Position numbers and translations under genes: made by a program. 64,000 nt of DNA from CAVZXS01 sp963779325 (GTDB taxonomy: Bacteria; Bacteroidota; Bacteroidia; Chitinophagales; Chitinophagaceae): positions 1 to 64,000 of the forward strand of contig CAVZXS010000019.1 in assembly GCA_963779325.1 (NCBI GenBank), written 5' to 3'. Each line of letters begins with the position of its first letter. Within the stretch, counting starts at the first letter, position 1. Shown piece after piece: positions 47,634-56,684 of the stretch. The notes beneath the pieces were generated by a model that searched no databases, was not told the origin of the DNA, and saw only the letters and a list, made by a program, of their open reading frames with translations.

Positions 47634-48989
47634 ATGCATTTAGAATTTATATTTCTTATCATCATTATCCGGTTTATCCGGAAAGACCTGCAAACAGCCA
47701 AATTATTTCCTCAATGGGATAAGTATCTTTTTGCTGGTATGATTGCTTCTGTTGCATTCCTGGTAATTGAAGTAACTGTAAAAGCCAGTCGGCCGGTAAC
47801 ATTCTGGATTGCGGAGGCTATGTTTTTCACAGTTGTTTATTTATCACTTTACCGGAAAGAATTCCGGCCTGCCAGGGCACTGATATATGCTTTCCTGCCA
47901 TTGATAATTATTTCTTTTTTAGATAATGTGGTTAAAATGATTGACCCCGCATTTCATAAAAAGTGGGAGAATGTTTTTGATGTCGCTGATATATTTGCTA
48001 TTGTATGGATGATAGCTATGCTAATCATCAGCAGTAAGCAAAGAAAGGCACTGGAGAAAGAAAAATTAAAAACACTGGAGAAAGAAAAGGAAATTATAAT
48101 TACAAAAAAAATAAAAGCTGAATTGGAAGTACAGGTTACAGAACGTACCGCTGCACTTACTTTGCAAAAAGAAGAATTGCAACTTACATTAAATGAATTG
48201 AAGGCTACGCAGAACCAGTTGATTCATTCAGAAAAAATGGCTTCACTGGGAGAGCTTACTGCCGGCATTGCCCATGAGATTCAAAACCCTTTAAACTTCG
48301 TCAATAACTTTTCTGAAATAAATACAGAGTTGATAGCAGAAATGAAACAGGAAATTGAGAAAGGGAATTTAGCAGAAGTAAAAACTATCGCCAACGATAT
48401 TGCTGAGAATGAACAAAAAATAAATCATCATGGTAAAAGGGCCGATGCCATTATAAAAGGTATGCTGCAGCATAGCCGCAGCAGTAATGGGCAAAAAGAA
48501 CCAACTGACATTAATAAATTGGCCGATGAATATTTACGATTAGCTTATCATGGCCTGCGGGCAAAAGACAAATCATTCAATGCAACGATGAAAACGGATT
48601 TTGATGAAACGATTGGCAACATCAATGTAATTCCGCAGGATATCGGCAGGGTGATTTTGAATTTAATTACTAATGCGTTTTATGCGGCCCCCCTGCCCCC
48701 CGAAGGGGGGTTCAAAGACCCTAACTATAAACACGATCCTACTGTTTGGATAAGTACCAAAAAGATGGGTGGTAAAATTTTGATTAGTGTGAGAGATAAT
48801 GGTCCCGGCATACCTCAAAAAATATTGGACAAAATATTTCAACCCTTCTTTACCACCAAACCAACGGGGCAAGGAACCGGTTTGGGATTGAGTTTAAGTT
48901 ACGATATTGTAAAAGCTCATGGTGGTGAGTTGAAAGTGGAAACGAAAGAAGGAGAAGGCACAACATTTATTATTATTTTACCAATATAA
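47634..48989 (+). CDS. Membrane sensor histidine kinase 3
   Basis: A 451-residue kinase with about four membrane segments in the first 135 residues, a charged coiled coil (residues 140-195), the H-box with phospho-His near 213 and HATPase_c. The N-terminal hydrophobic start is short, MHLEFIFLIIIIRF. The in-frame insert with a perfect CCCCCC-GAA-GGGGGG palindrome (48696-48710) parallels the insert of kinase 1. The gene is followed 15 bp later by a CheY-like receiver. The ligand for the membrane part is unknown. Confidence 0.9.
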   Translation: MHLEFIFLIIIIRFIRKDLQTAKLFPQWDKYLFAGMIASVAFLVIEVTVKASRPVTFWIAEAMFFTVVYLSLYRKEFRPARALIYAFLPLIIISFLDNVVKMIDPAFHKKWENVFDVADIFAIVWMIAMLIISSKQRKALEKEKLKTLEKEKEIIITKKIKAELEVQVTERTAALTLQKEELQLTLNELKATQNQLIHSEKMASLGELTAGIAHEIQNPLNFVNNFSEINTELIAEMKQEIEKGNLAEVKTIANDIAENEQKINHHGKRADAIIKGMLQHSRSSNGQKEPTDINKLADEYLRLAYHGLRAKDKSFNATMKTDFDETIGNINVIPQDIGRVILNLITNAFYAAPLPPEGGFKDPNYKHDPTVWISTKKMGGKILISVRDNGPGIPQKILDKIFQPFFTTKPTGQGTGLGLSLSYDIVKAHGGELKVETKEGEGTTFIIILPI

Positions 48990-49004
48990 AACCTAAACAA
49001 ACAA

Positions 49005-49382
49005 ATGAAAATTTTAGTAGTAGACGATGAAAAAGATGTTCAGTTTCTTTTTGAACAACGTTTCAGGTCTGAAATCAAAAAGCATGAAATGGACTTTGTT
49101 TTTGCCTTCTCGGGCGAAGAAGCATTGAACTATCTTAACTTACACGATCATGAAGCAGTACTGATTTTGTCAGACATTAACATGCCGGGCATGAGCGGAC
49201 TTGAATTGCTTCGGCAAATCAAACAAATACATCATGAACCGCCACCCGTGGTAATGATGATAACCGCTTACGGCGATGCTGAAAATTATAACATGGCCAA
49301 ACAATTGGGTGCTGATGATTTTTTAACCAAGCCCGTTGATTTTACCGTATTAAAAGAAAAATTAAAAAAGATAATGCAATGA
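49005..49382 (+). CDS. CheY-like single-domain response regulator
   Basis: A 125-residue receiver with acidic residues VVDDEKD, phospho-acceptor Asp56 in ILSDINMPG, Thr in MITAYGDA and Lys in FLTKPVDF. There is no output domain, so it acts as a phosphate carrier or protein-binding partner for the kinases upstream. Its stop overlaps the next start as ATGA, coupling it to the receiver-cyclase. Confidence 0.93.
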   Translation: MKILVVDDEKDVQFLFEQRFRSEIKKHEMDFVFAFSGEEALNYLNLHDHEAVLILSDINMPGMSGLELLRQIKQIHHEPPPVVMMITAYGDAENYNMAKQLGADDFLTKPVDFTVLKEKLKKIMQ

Positions 49383-50413
49383 TAAAAATTTTAGTGGCTG
49401 ATGATGAGAAAGATCTGGAAGTACTCATCAAACAAAAATTTCGCCAAAAAATAAGGGAGCAGCAGTACGAATTCATTTTTGCAGTAAATGGTAACGATGC
49501 ACTGGAAAAAATTCAGCAGCAGCCCGATGTTGAAATTGTGCTGACTGATATCAATATGCCGGAGATGGACGGCCTCACTTTACTCGGCCACCTCGGCGAA
49601 TCAAATCCATTAATAAAAGCAGTGATCGTATCTGCTTATGGCGATATGGATAATATACGCACCGCCATGAACCGTGGCGCTTTTGATTTTATTACCAAAC
49701 CCATCAATTTTGAAGACCTTGCTTTAACTATTGAAAAAACATTAAAACAGGTTGTACAAATAAGAGAAACGCTGAAGGCTGTTAAAGAAAATAATATTTT
49801 GAAAATGTATGTGGATGAAACCGTTTTAAATTTTATGGGCAGCCGTGAATTTGAAACTTCTTTAATGACCAACGATACCATAGAGGCTACTGTTGCATTT
49901 ATTGATATTTGCAGTTTTACTTCCATCAGCGAAAATGAAACACCTGATAAAGTTGTTACACTGCTCAACAATTATTTTGATGTAATAGTTAAAGAAGTGA
50001 TTGCACAAGGCGGGCACATTGATAAATTTATTGGCGATGCGGTAATGGCAGTATTTACCGGCGATTATCATTTAGACAGGGCGCTGGATGCCTGCATTGC
50101 AGTAAGAAATGAAATTGAAAAATTGCCTGCTGTATCAGAAAAATTTGCACCAAAAGTTTCTATTGGCATCAATAGCGGCGAAATGATTTCGGGGAATATC
50201 GGTTCATCCAGTTTGCGCAGGTTAGATTATACTGTAATTGGTGATGCGGTAAATATTGCTCAACGTTTGCAAATGATTGGGGGTGAAGGACAGATTGTTA
50301 TCAGCGAAGCTGCTTATGAAAAAGTAAAAGAATTTTTTGACTGTCGCTTAATAGGCGAAGTAAATTTGAAAAACAAAACTGTTCCTGTCAACGCATACGA
50401 GGTGCTGAACTAA
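49379..50413 (+). CDS. Receiver-adenylate cyclase response regulator
   Basis: A 344-residue protein: receiver domain (1-125, phospho-acceptor Asp56 in LTDINMPEMDG, Lys in ITKPINF), a short helix, and a class III cyclase (about 160-340). The cyclase has both metal Asp positions (FIDICSFT; FIGDAVMAVF), the Lys in HIDKFIGD and the Asp in RLDYTVIGD that favour ATP, and VNIAQRLQ with the catalytic Asn/Arg. It should make cAMP when the receiver is phosphorylated, as final output of the kinase array. The Lys-Asp pair makes guanylate cyclase activity unlikely. Confidence 0.93.
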   Translation: MIKILVADDEKDLEVLIKQKFRQKIREQQYEFIFAVNGNDALEKIQQQPDVEIVLTDINMPEMDGLTLLGHLGESNPLIKAVIVSAYGDMDNIRTAMNRGAFDFITKPINFEDLALTIEKTLKQVVQIRETLKAVKENNILKMYVDETVLNFMGSREFETSLMTNDTIEATVAFIDICSFTSISENETPDKVVTLLNNYFDVIVKEVIAQGGHIDKFIGDAVMAVFTGDYHLDRALDACIAVRNEIEKLPAVSEKFAPKVSIGINSGEMISGNIGSSSLRRLDYTVIGDAVNIAQRLQMIGGEGQIVISEAAYEKVKEFFDCRLIGEVNLKNKTVPVNAYEVLN

Positions 50414-50419
50414 AAAAAG

Positions 50420-50470
50420 AACTTCGCCTTTGCCTGTTATAAAAACAGCAAAGACAAAGTTTTATTTATT
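50420..50470. terminator. Bidirectional terminator between converging genes
   Basis: CTTTGCCTGTT and AACAGCAAAG pair around a short A-rich loop, with A and T runs on the two sides, between the cyclase stop at 50413 and the stop of the opposite gene at 50488. Confidence 0.5.
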
Positions 50471-50487
50471 TTTCGGAGAAAACAAAT

Positions 50488-50979
50488 CTATGACTTTTGC
50501 GGTACTGCACTAAACTGCCTGATGTAACTTACTTTACCATCTTCATCAAACATCCAGTTTTCATTAATCATTACCGTGCTTGTTACGCCTGTAGTGGTTA
50601 CACCTGTTTGGTGGCCCCACACATTTCCCCAGGACTCTTTCTTTCCCGCAGGTTGTAATGATACAATGGCATCAATAGTACTTTTAAAAGAACTGAATGT
50701 TTGGCGTTGTTGTTTCATTACACTCATAAAATCATCACGGTTGCCGGTAAAATTGGTACCGTCTGCAAAATCCATTCGTACTTGTTCAGCAAACACGGTA
50801 GTTCCTTTGTCTAACGTGTTGTCGTCAAAATACTTCCAAAGATCCAGTACAATCATCGCATGAATGATGCCGCCAATACTAAAATCGCCTGAGTATTGAA
50901 TTGGATAAGGGAAAGGGTGAACAGGTGGAACATCTGTCGCAGTTACTTTAACGGCGGCGGATGAAGGCTTATTTCTCAT
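50488..50979 (-). CDS. NTF2/SnoaL-like domain protein
   Basis: A 163-residue protein. After about 35 residues of polar sequence, the rest resembles the NTF2-like fold: a helix near MIVLDLWKYFDD, then FAEQVRMDFADGTNFTGNRDDFMSVMKQQRQTF and a series of strands ending WMFDEDGKVSYIRQFS. Such domains serve as small hydrolases, isomerases or binding modules; no catalytic residues can be assigned. It stands alone, opposite to the signalling genes. No signal peptide. Confidence 0.65.
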   Translation of the reverse strand: MRNKPSSAAVKVTATDVPPVHPFPYPIQYSGDFSIGGIIHAMIVLDLWKYFDDNTLDKGTTVFAEQVRMDFADGTNFTGNRDDFMSVMKQQRQTFSSFKSTIDAIVSLQPAGKKESWGNVWGHQTGVTTTGVTSTVMINENWMFDEDGKVSYIRQFSAVPQKS

Positions 50980-51147
50980 AATTGTTTGTTTTATTTACAG
51001 TAAGTTAATGCAATAAATTGTAGTTGCACAATAACAGCAAAACATTTTTTCAGAAAATTAAAAATGTCGACCACTACCCGGAAAAAATAAAAACGCCATG
51101 TAGTGCCGGGTTGAATATCCGAATCCAAAAATCGCTATCTTAATGCC

Positions 51148-52728
51148 ATGAAATACTTTTTCTTTTTGTTCTTGTCTGCAGTATCGGTTACGGTAATGGC
51201 GCAAAGCCCGGTCTATGATATTCTTCTCCAAAACGGAAAAATAATTGACGGTACCGGCAACAGTTGGTACTATGGCAGCGTGGGTATTAAAGACCGGAAA
51301 ATTATTGCCGTTGGCAGAAATATAAACGGCAATGCCGCCAAAACAATTGATGCTGCGGGATTAATTATCGCACCGGGTTTTATTGATGTGCATACACATA
51401 TTGAAGATGATGAAAAAAGAAATCCTACGGCTGATAATTTTATTTATGATGGTGTTGCCACGGTGATTACAGGCAACTGCGGTTTGTCCAACCCCGACAT
51501 CGGTAATTATTTTCGCTTTCTCGACTCATTAAAAGTTTCCATTAATACAGCGTCGCTCATTGGTCATAATGATGTACGTAAGGCCGTAATGGGCCGTGCC
51601 AATCGTGATGCAACCGAGAGTGAATTACAGCAAATGGAAAATATAGTTGATAGAGCCATGAAAGCAGGTGCGGTAGGTTTATCTACCGGGTTAATTTATA
51701 TACCGGGTACTTATGCCAAAACATCGGAGATAGTACGGCTTGCAAAAGTAGCCGCCAAATACAACGGCGTATATGCCACGCACATGCGAGACGAAGGTGA
51801 TAGTGTTACATACGCCATACAAGAAGCATTAACAATCGGCAGAGAGGCAAAAATTCCCGTTCAAATTTCGCACTTTAAATTAAGCGGGCAACATAATTGG
51901 GGCCGAAGTAAAGAAACCATAGCCATGATAGAAGCTGCACGGCGCGAAGGTATTGAAGTAACCATTGATCAGTATCCTTATACAGCCAGCAGCACATCCA
52001 TCAGCACATTAATACCCGATGAAGTTTTGGCCGACGGACAAGATTCCGTTAAAGCAAGATTGCAGAGACCTGAAGTAAAAAAATATGTGATAGCTGAAAT
52101 GCTGAAAAAGATTAAGAAAAGAAAATTGAAACATTTCAGTTATGCCGTAGTAGCCAACCATGCGGCCGATACAACGTATAACGGAAAAAGCATTGAACAA
52201 ATAAATTTATTGCGGGGTAAAAAACATAAAGCCAAAGCCGAGGCCGAAACGGTTATTGATATTATGCTCAACGGCGGGGCAAGCGCTGTATTTCACGGTA
52301 TGAGCGAAGAAGATGTGAAAAGAATTATGCGTTATCCTTTTAATATGTTTGCCAGCGATGCAAGTATAAGAGTAATGAGTGCAGGCGTGCCGCACCCCCG
52401 TGGCTATGGTACCAATGCACGGGTATTGGGTAAATATGTACGCGACGAAAAAGTGATTTCTTTAGAAGAAGCCATTCGCAGAATGACATCTTTACCCGCA
52501 CAAAAATTTCAATTGCATAACAGGGGATTATTAAAAGAAGGTTATGCGGCCGACATTGCGGTATTTGATGAAAATAAAGTAACCGATCTTTCTACTTTTG
52601 AAAAACCGCATCAATATTCTACAGGTTTTCTTTTTGTAATTGTGAACGGAAAATTAACCGTTGATGCCGGTAAACATACCGGTGCAAGAAACGGAGAAGT
52701 CTTATTCGGTCCGGGTAATAAAAAATAA
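51148..52728 (+). CDS. Exported N-acyl-D-amino-acid deacylase
   Basis: A 526-residue D-aminoacylase with signal peptide ending MAQ. Metal motifs are APGFIDVHTHIEDDEKRNP near residue 81 and THMRDEGD, VQISHFKLSG and FASDASIRV; TVITGNCGLS holds the Cys ligand typical of D-aminoacylases. The family removes acyl groups from N-acyl-D-amino acids. It precedes a serine hydrolase by 26 bp, and the two may act in sequence on D-residue peptides. Confidence 0.92.
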   Translation: MKYFFFLFLSAVSVTVMAQSPVYDILLQNGKIIDGTGNSWYYGSVGIKDRKIIAVGRNINGNAAKTIDAAGLIIAPGFIDVHTHIEDDEKRNPTADNFIYDGVATVITGNCGLSNPDIGNYFRFLDSLKVSINTASLIGHNDVRKAVMGRANRDATESELQQMENIVDRAMKAGAVGLSTGLIYIPGTYAKTSEIVRLAKVAAKYNGVYATHMRDEGDSVTYAIQEALTIGREAKIPVQISHFKLSGQHNWGRSKETIAMIEAARREGIEVTIDQYPYTASSTSISTLIPDEVLADGQDSVKARLQRPEVKKYVIAEMLKKIKKRKLKHFSYAVVANHAADTTYNGKSIEQINLLRGKKHKAKAEAETVIDIMLNGGASAVFHGMSEEDVKRIMRYPFNMFASDASIRVMSAGVPHPRGYGTNARVLGKYVRDEKVISLEEAIRRMTSLPAQKFQLHNRGLLKEGYAADIAVFDENKVTDLSTFEKPHQYSTGFLFVIVNGKLTVDAGKHTGARNGEVLFGPGNKK

Positions 52729-52754
52729 TTATTGTTCAATTTAACCAACTGTTT

Positions 52755-54038
52755 ATGAAAAAAATGTTCTTGATCCCACTATTTATTTTGTTGCTCTCAG
52801 CAGGTATTTCAGCGCAAAAAATTATTCCTTTTACCACACCGGAAGCAGCCGGTTTTTCTTCGGAAAGATTGAAGCTTCTTGACAGGGAAATGAATGACTG
52901 GGCGAAAAAAGAATGGATGCAGGGCGGCGTAGCCCTTATCATTCGCAATGGAAAAATTGCTTACTACAAAGCTGCAGGCTATAATGACCTTGACACAAAG
53001 TCTGTAATGCAAAAAGATAATATATTCCGCATAGCGTCGCAAACAAAGGCCATTACAAGTGTGGCTATGATGATACTTTATGAAGAAGGCAAATTTTCTT
53101 TGAATGATCCCGTTTCAAAATATATTCCGGCATTTAAAAAACAACAGGTACTTGATAAATTTAATGCGCCAGATACTACGTATACCACGGTTCCTGCCAA
53201 AAGCGAAATAACTATCCGTCAATTATTCACGCATACTTCGGGTCTTGGCTATGCACAAATCGGTTCTAAAGAAGCCAATGCCATTTATGCAAAAAGTAAA
53301 CTTACCGCGGGCATCGGGGTACAGGATGATAAATTGTTAGATGCCATGAACCGGTTAGCCAAGCTGCCGCTTATGCACCAGCCCGGTGAGAGATGGACTT
53401 ACGGATTAAACAGTGATCTGCTCGGTTGTTTGGTAGAAGTTCTCTCGGGCATGACACTGAATGATTTTTTTCGCACAAGGGTTTTTGAGCCATTGGGTAT
53501 GAAGGATACTTATTTTTTAGTGCCGAAGGAAAAAGTAGCAAGGCTTGTTAATTTATACCGCGAAGATTCGACGGGGCAATTAGTAAAAGCGGAAGCTAAT
53601 ATGCTTAACGGAAAAACCATTACACCCAATTATCCTCTGGAAAACAGCACTTATTATTCCGGCGGTGCGGGGCTTTCTTCTACTATTTATGATTATGCTG
53701 TTTTTTTACAAATGTTGTTGAACAACGGCACCTACAACGGTAAAAGATTATTAAGCAGGAATACAGTTCGTATAATGACGATTAACCAGATTGGTGATCT
53801 TTCTATTTGGGGAGGTGAAAAATTTGGGTTAGGTTTCCAGGTTGTAACAGAAAAAACCGCCGGCAAAACATTGGCGCAGGAAGGTGCATACAGTTGGGGC
53901 GGCGCTTTTTCTACTACGTATTCGGTAGATCCGAAAGAAAAAATTGTCATGCTCTTCTATCGTCAATTACAAAGCAGTACGCATGGTGATGTAGAAGAAA
54001 AATTCAGGGCACTCACTTATGCGGCTATAAATGATTAA
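52755..54038 (+). CDS. Exported beta-lactamase-fold serine hydrolase
   Basis: A 427-residue hydrolase with signal peptide ending SAQ. The SxxK motif is SQTK near residue 94, the Tyr motif lies in WTYGLNSD and STYYSGGAGLSST follows. It is closely related to the hydrolase at 16419 (shared AAGFSxERLK start, same spacing and GLSST region), a duplication about 36 kb apart. It lies 26 bp after the D-aminoacylase. Confidence 0.9.
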   Translation: MKKMFLIPLFILLLSAGISAQKIIPFTTPEAAGFSSERLKLLDREMNDWAKKEWMQGGVALIIRNGKIAYYKAAGYNDLDTKSVMQKDNIFRIASQTKAITSVAMMILYEEGKFSLNDPVSKYIPAFKKQQVLDKFNAPDTTYTTVPAKSEITIRQLFTHTSGLGYAQIGSKEANAIYAKSKLTAGIGVQDDKLLDAMNRLAKLPLMHQPGERWTYGLNSDLLGCLVEVLSGMTLNDFFRTRVFEPLGMKDTYFLVPKEKVARLVNLYREDSTGQLVKAEANMLNGKTITPNYPLENSTYYSGGAGLSSTIYDYAVFLQMLLNNGTYNGKRLLSRNTVRIMTINQIGDLSIWGGEKFGLGFQVVTEKTAGKTLAQEGAYSWGGAFSTTYSVDPKEKIVMLFYRQLQSSTHGDVEEKFRALTYAAIND

Positions 54039-54100
54039 TCTTACTTTTAAAAAATAAACCGGTTTTTATATTTTTAAAAAAGGAAAAATAAATTAATAAA

Positions 54101-54550
54101 ATGGAACCCTCTATTCTAACAGGCGCCGTTATAGGAGCGATAACCGGTGTAGTAGCTATGCTACTTGTTTATTTTTTTAAACAACAACGTTTCAATGCTG
54201 TAAGAAAAAGCATTGCCGATACCCGTGTAGAATACGCAGCGCTTTTTCATTATGCTGCCGATAAACGTTACAAAAAGTCGTTTAAGTTTTTCGATACATA
54301 CGGTGCGCTATATGTAATTGGTAAAACGGCTTATTACAAAGCAAAACCTGCGGATGAACCGCTTGTATTTAATTTGGAAAATTGTACCATACAGCCGGAA
54401 GCCGATTGGCGTAAGCTGAAATGGTTTTCAGTTACCACGCATGTGGGAGAAAAATTTTATTTCAACTCCCACAAGTTGGGCTTTTTTGTAAATAACAGCG
54501 CGGAAACATTAAAGGCTTTACAATTCCTAAAATCAAAACAAGTTGCTTAA
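54101..54550 (+). CDS. Small membrane-anchored hypothetical protein
   Basis: A 149-residue protein with one N-terminal membrane helix (TGAVIGAITGVVAMLLVYFF) and a cytosolic part of mixed strands. No family recognised. Its stop codon overlaps the stop of the opposite S9 peptidase by 4 bp (54547-54550). A PH/GRAM-like fold is conceivable from the strand pattern, but not shown. Confidence 0.6.
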   Translation: MEPSILTGAVIGAITGVVAMLLVYFFKQQRFNAVRKSIADTRVEYAALFHYAADKRYKKSFKFFDTYGALYVIGKTAYYKAKPADEPLVFNLENCTIQPEADWRKLKWFSVTTHVGEKFYFNSHKLGFFVNNSAETLKALQFLKSKQVA

Positions 54551-56544
54551 AATCCTTTTCTATCGCCGATATGTTTTCCCATCCAATCCAAATTACTTTG
54601 TTGGGTTATTAAAACCATTTTAGGTTCAGTAGGTCCGTGCGGTTGCCGCGGCAATGCCAATAACCTTACCGGTACATTTCTTCTTTTCAGCGCATTGTAA
54701 AACATTACAGAGTTACTAATGGGTACACGGGCATCGGCTTCACCATGCTGCAACATCACCGGCGTTTTTACATTTTGTACAAAGCGCAGCGGTGAATGCT
54801 CGTCATATACTTTCCAATCATTCCACGGATCTGATTTCATATACGAAGGAAGAAAACCCGCAATATCATCGGTAAGATTTTGATGCACCAAATCAACTAC
54901 CGGCGCACCGATGCTGGCTGCTTTAAAACGATCGGTATGACCCACAATCCAACTGCTCATAAAACCGCCGTAACTCCAACCCATTACGCCCAACCTGTTT
55001 GCATCCACCGCACCCATTTTCAATACATGATCTACACCCGCCATCAGGTCTTTATAATCGCCGCCGCCCCAGTCGCGTTGATTGGCCAATCTAAAATCTT
55101 TTCCGTAACCGCTTGAGCCCCGCGGATTGGGACGTAAAACAAACATCCCCATTTCGGCAAACGCAGCTATTTGATAAACGCCTTGGTTACCCGCTACAAA
55201 ATTTTGTACAAATACACCGGCAGGGCCGCCATGTATATTTAATATCAACGGATATTTTTTACCCGCTTCATAATTCAGCGGATATGTAAGCAGTCCTTCA
55301 ATTTCTTTTCCATCAAATGCTTTCCATTTTACCAATTCAGTTTTAGGAACAGGATACGCAGCAATATCTGCATACAGATTGGTAATTTTTTGCGGAGCAA
55401 AAGAATTAACGCTGCTGACATAAGCTTCGCCGGGCTTTGACGGATTTTGCAAAACGAATCCAATTTGTGTTGCTGTACTGTTCAACGTAGCTCCTCCTAT
55501 CAAATCATTGCTTCCTTTATTCCATTCGGTAATTTCTTTACCATCAATACCCAACTTGTAAATACTGTTGAGTGTTTTATTAGCTTCATTTACATAAATT
55601 GCTTTATTGTCGCTGCTCCATCCAATGAGGCCCGGTTGTGCATCAGGTGTTGCAGCAAGTGTTATAGTGTTGCCTCCCTGCACAGGCATAACTTTTATCA
55701 AAGTTTTACCGCCCCATACAACAGGATCTTCGGAACAGGTGTATGCTAAAAATTGCCCGTCATGACTGTAACGCGGATTTGTTTCGGATGCAGCGGTAGT
55801 CAATATTTTTTTTGCTTTGCCTGTCGCTACATCAACGGTTGAAATATCGCTGTAAACATTATCATTTACTTTTTGCGATTTGCCATGACCAAAAGCAATG
55901 GTTTTTCCGTCGGGGCTCCAGTCAAATGAGTTTACATTATAATATTCCTCCGTTATTTTTTTCTGTATGCGTTTGCCGCTGCTGTCTTTTTGATTTAACC
56001 ATAAAACATAAACCCGGTTTTGTTTATAGTCTTCGTCTATATAATACCAATCGTTCTTTCCTTTTTTATTTTTCTCCTGCGCATCCGTCTCCGCATCGGG
56101 TTGTACAAAGGCAATCATATTGCCATCGCGGCTCCATTGATAAGTGCCTGTTCCGCTTTTTGAATCAGTCAATTTCTCCGCCTCGCCGCCGGCAACCGCC
56201 ATCAAGTACAAGTTATTTTTCCCCTCTCTTGCCGAAGCAAACGTAATCCATTTGCCATCGGGACTCCATTGCGGATTGGATGAATTTTTTTCTCCCTTGG
56301 TTAATTGAATCGTATTAGAGCCATCAGTATTACTCAGAAAAACCTGGTTTACGTATTCGCTTTTATCATCGGTCATCACGGCTTCTCTTACGGTATACAA
56401 TATTTTATTGCCATCGGGCGATGGTACCACGGCGGTAATGTTTTTCATCTTCATACACTGCGCCGGGCTCCAGTAGGTTTTGGTTTGGCTAAAAGAGATT
56501 ACAGAAAAAAGAATAAAGCAGCTGAATAATAGTTTTGATTTCAT
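54547..56544 (-). CDS. Exported S9 dipeptidyl-peptidase-type enzyme
   Basis: A 665-residue S9 peptidase with signal peptide ending SFSQ. The N-terminal propeller shows TolB-like repeats (SPDGNKILYTVREAV, SPDGKWITFASAREG, SPDGKTIAFGHG). The C-terminal hydrolase has the Ser in GWSYGGFMSSW near residue 524, Asp in GEADARVP and His in RQPHGP. It is transcribed opposite to the neighbouring hydrolases. Probably an acyl-aminoacyl or dipeptidyl peptidase of the periplasm. Confidence 0.93.
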   Translation of the reverse strand: MKSKLLFSCFILFSVISFSQTKTYWSPAQCMKMKNITAVVPSPDGNKILYTVREAVMTDDKSEYVNQVFLSNTDGSNTIQLTKGEKNSSNPQWSPDGKWITFASAREGKNNLYLMAVAGGEAEKLTDSKSGTGTYQWSRDGNMIAFVQPDAETDAQEKNKKGKNDWYYIDEDYKQNRVYVLWLNQKDSSGKRIQKKITEEYYNVNSFDWSPDGKTIAFGHGKSQKVNDNVYSDISTVDVATGKAKKILTTAASETNPRYSHDGQFLAYTCSEDPVVWGGKTLIKVMPVQGGNTITLAATPDAQPGLIGWSSDNKAIYVNEANKTLNSIYKLGIDGKEITEWNKGSNDLIGGATLNSTATQIGFVLQNPSKPGEAYVSSVNSFAPQKITNLYADIAAYPVPKTELVKWKAFDGKEIEGLLTYPLNYEAGKKYPLILNIHGGPAGVFVQNFVAGNQGVYQIAAFAEMGMFVLRPNPRGSSGYGKDFRLANQRDWGGGDYKDLMAGVDHVLKMGAVDANRLGVMGWSYGGFMSSWIVGHTDRFKAASIGAPVVDLVHQNLTDDIAGFLPSYMKSDPWNDWKVYDEHSPLRFVQNVKTPVMLQHGEADARVPISNSVMFYNALKRRNVPVRLLALPRQPHGPTEPKMVLITQQSNLDWMGKHIGDRKGF

Positions 56545-56684
56545 AAAAAGATTTTAGAAAGGTAAATAATGCGGGTAGGAAAAAAACAGGAGTCATAGGG
56601 GCGGAAAGGAATGTAATGGTACAGTAAGTTAAGAAGGTAAATTGAGAAAGTGAAAAAATATTACAAACCCATTTTGATAAGCCA

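Noticed and set aside
16419..54038. Dedicated beta-lactam resistance cluster
   Set aside because: The serine hydrolases belong to the broad class C/EstB family; beta-lactamase activity cannot be assigned from motifs, so only a general role is stated.
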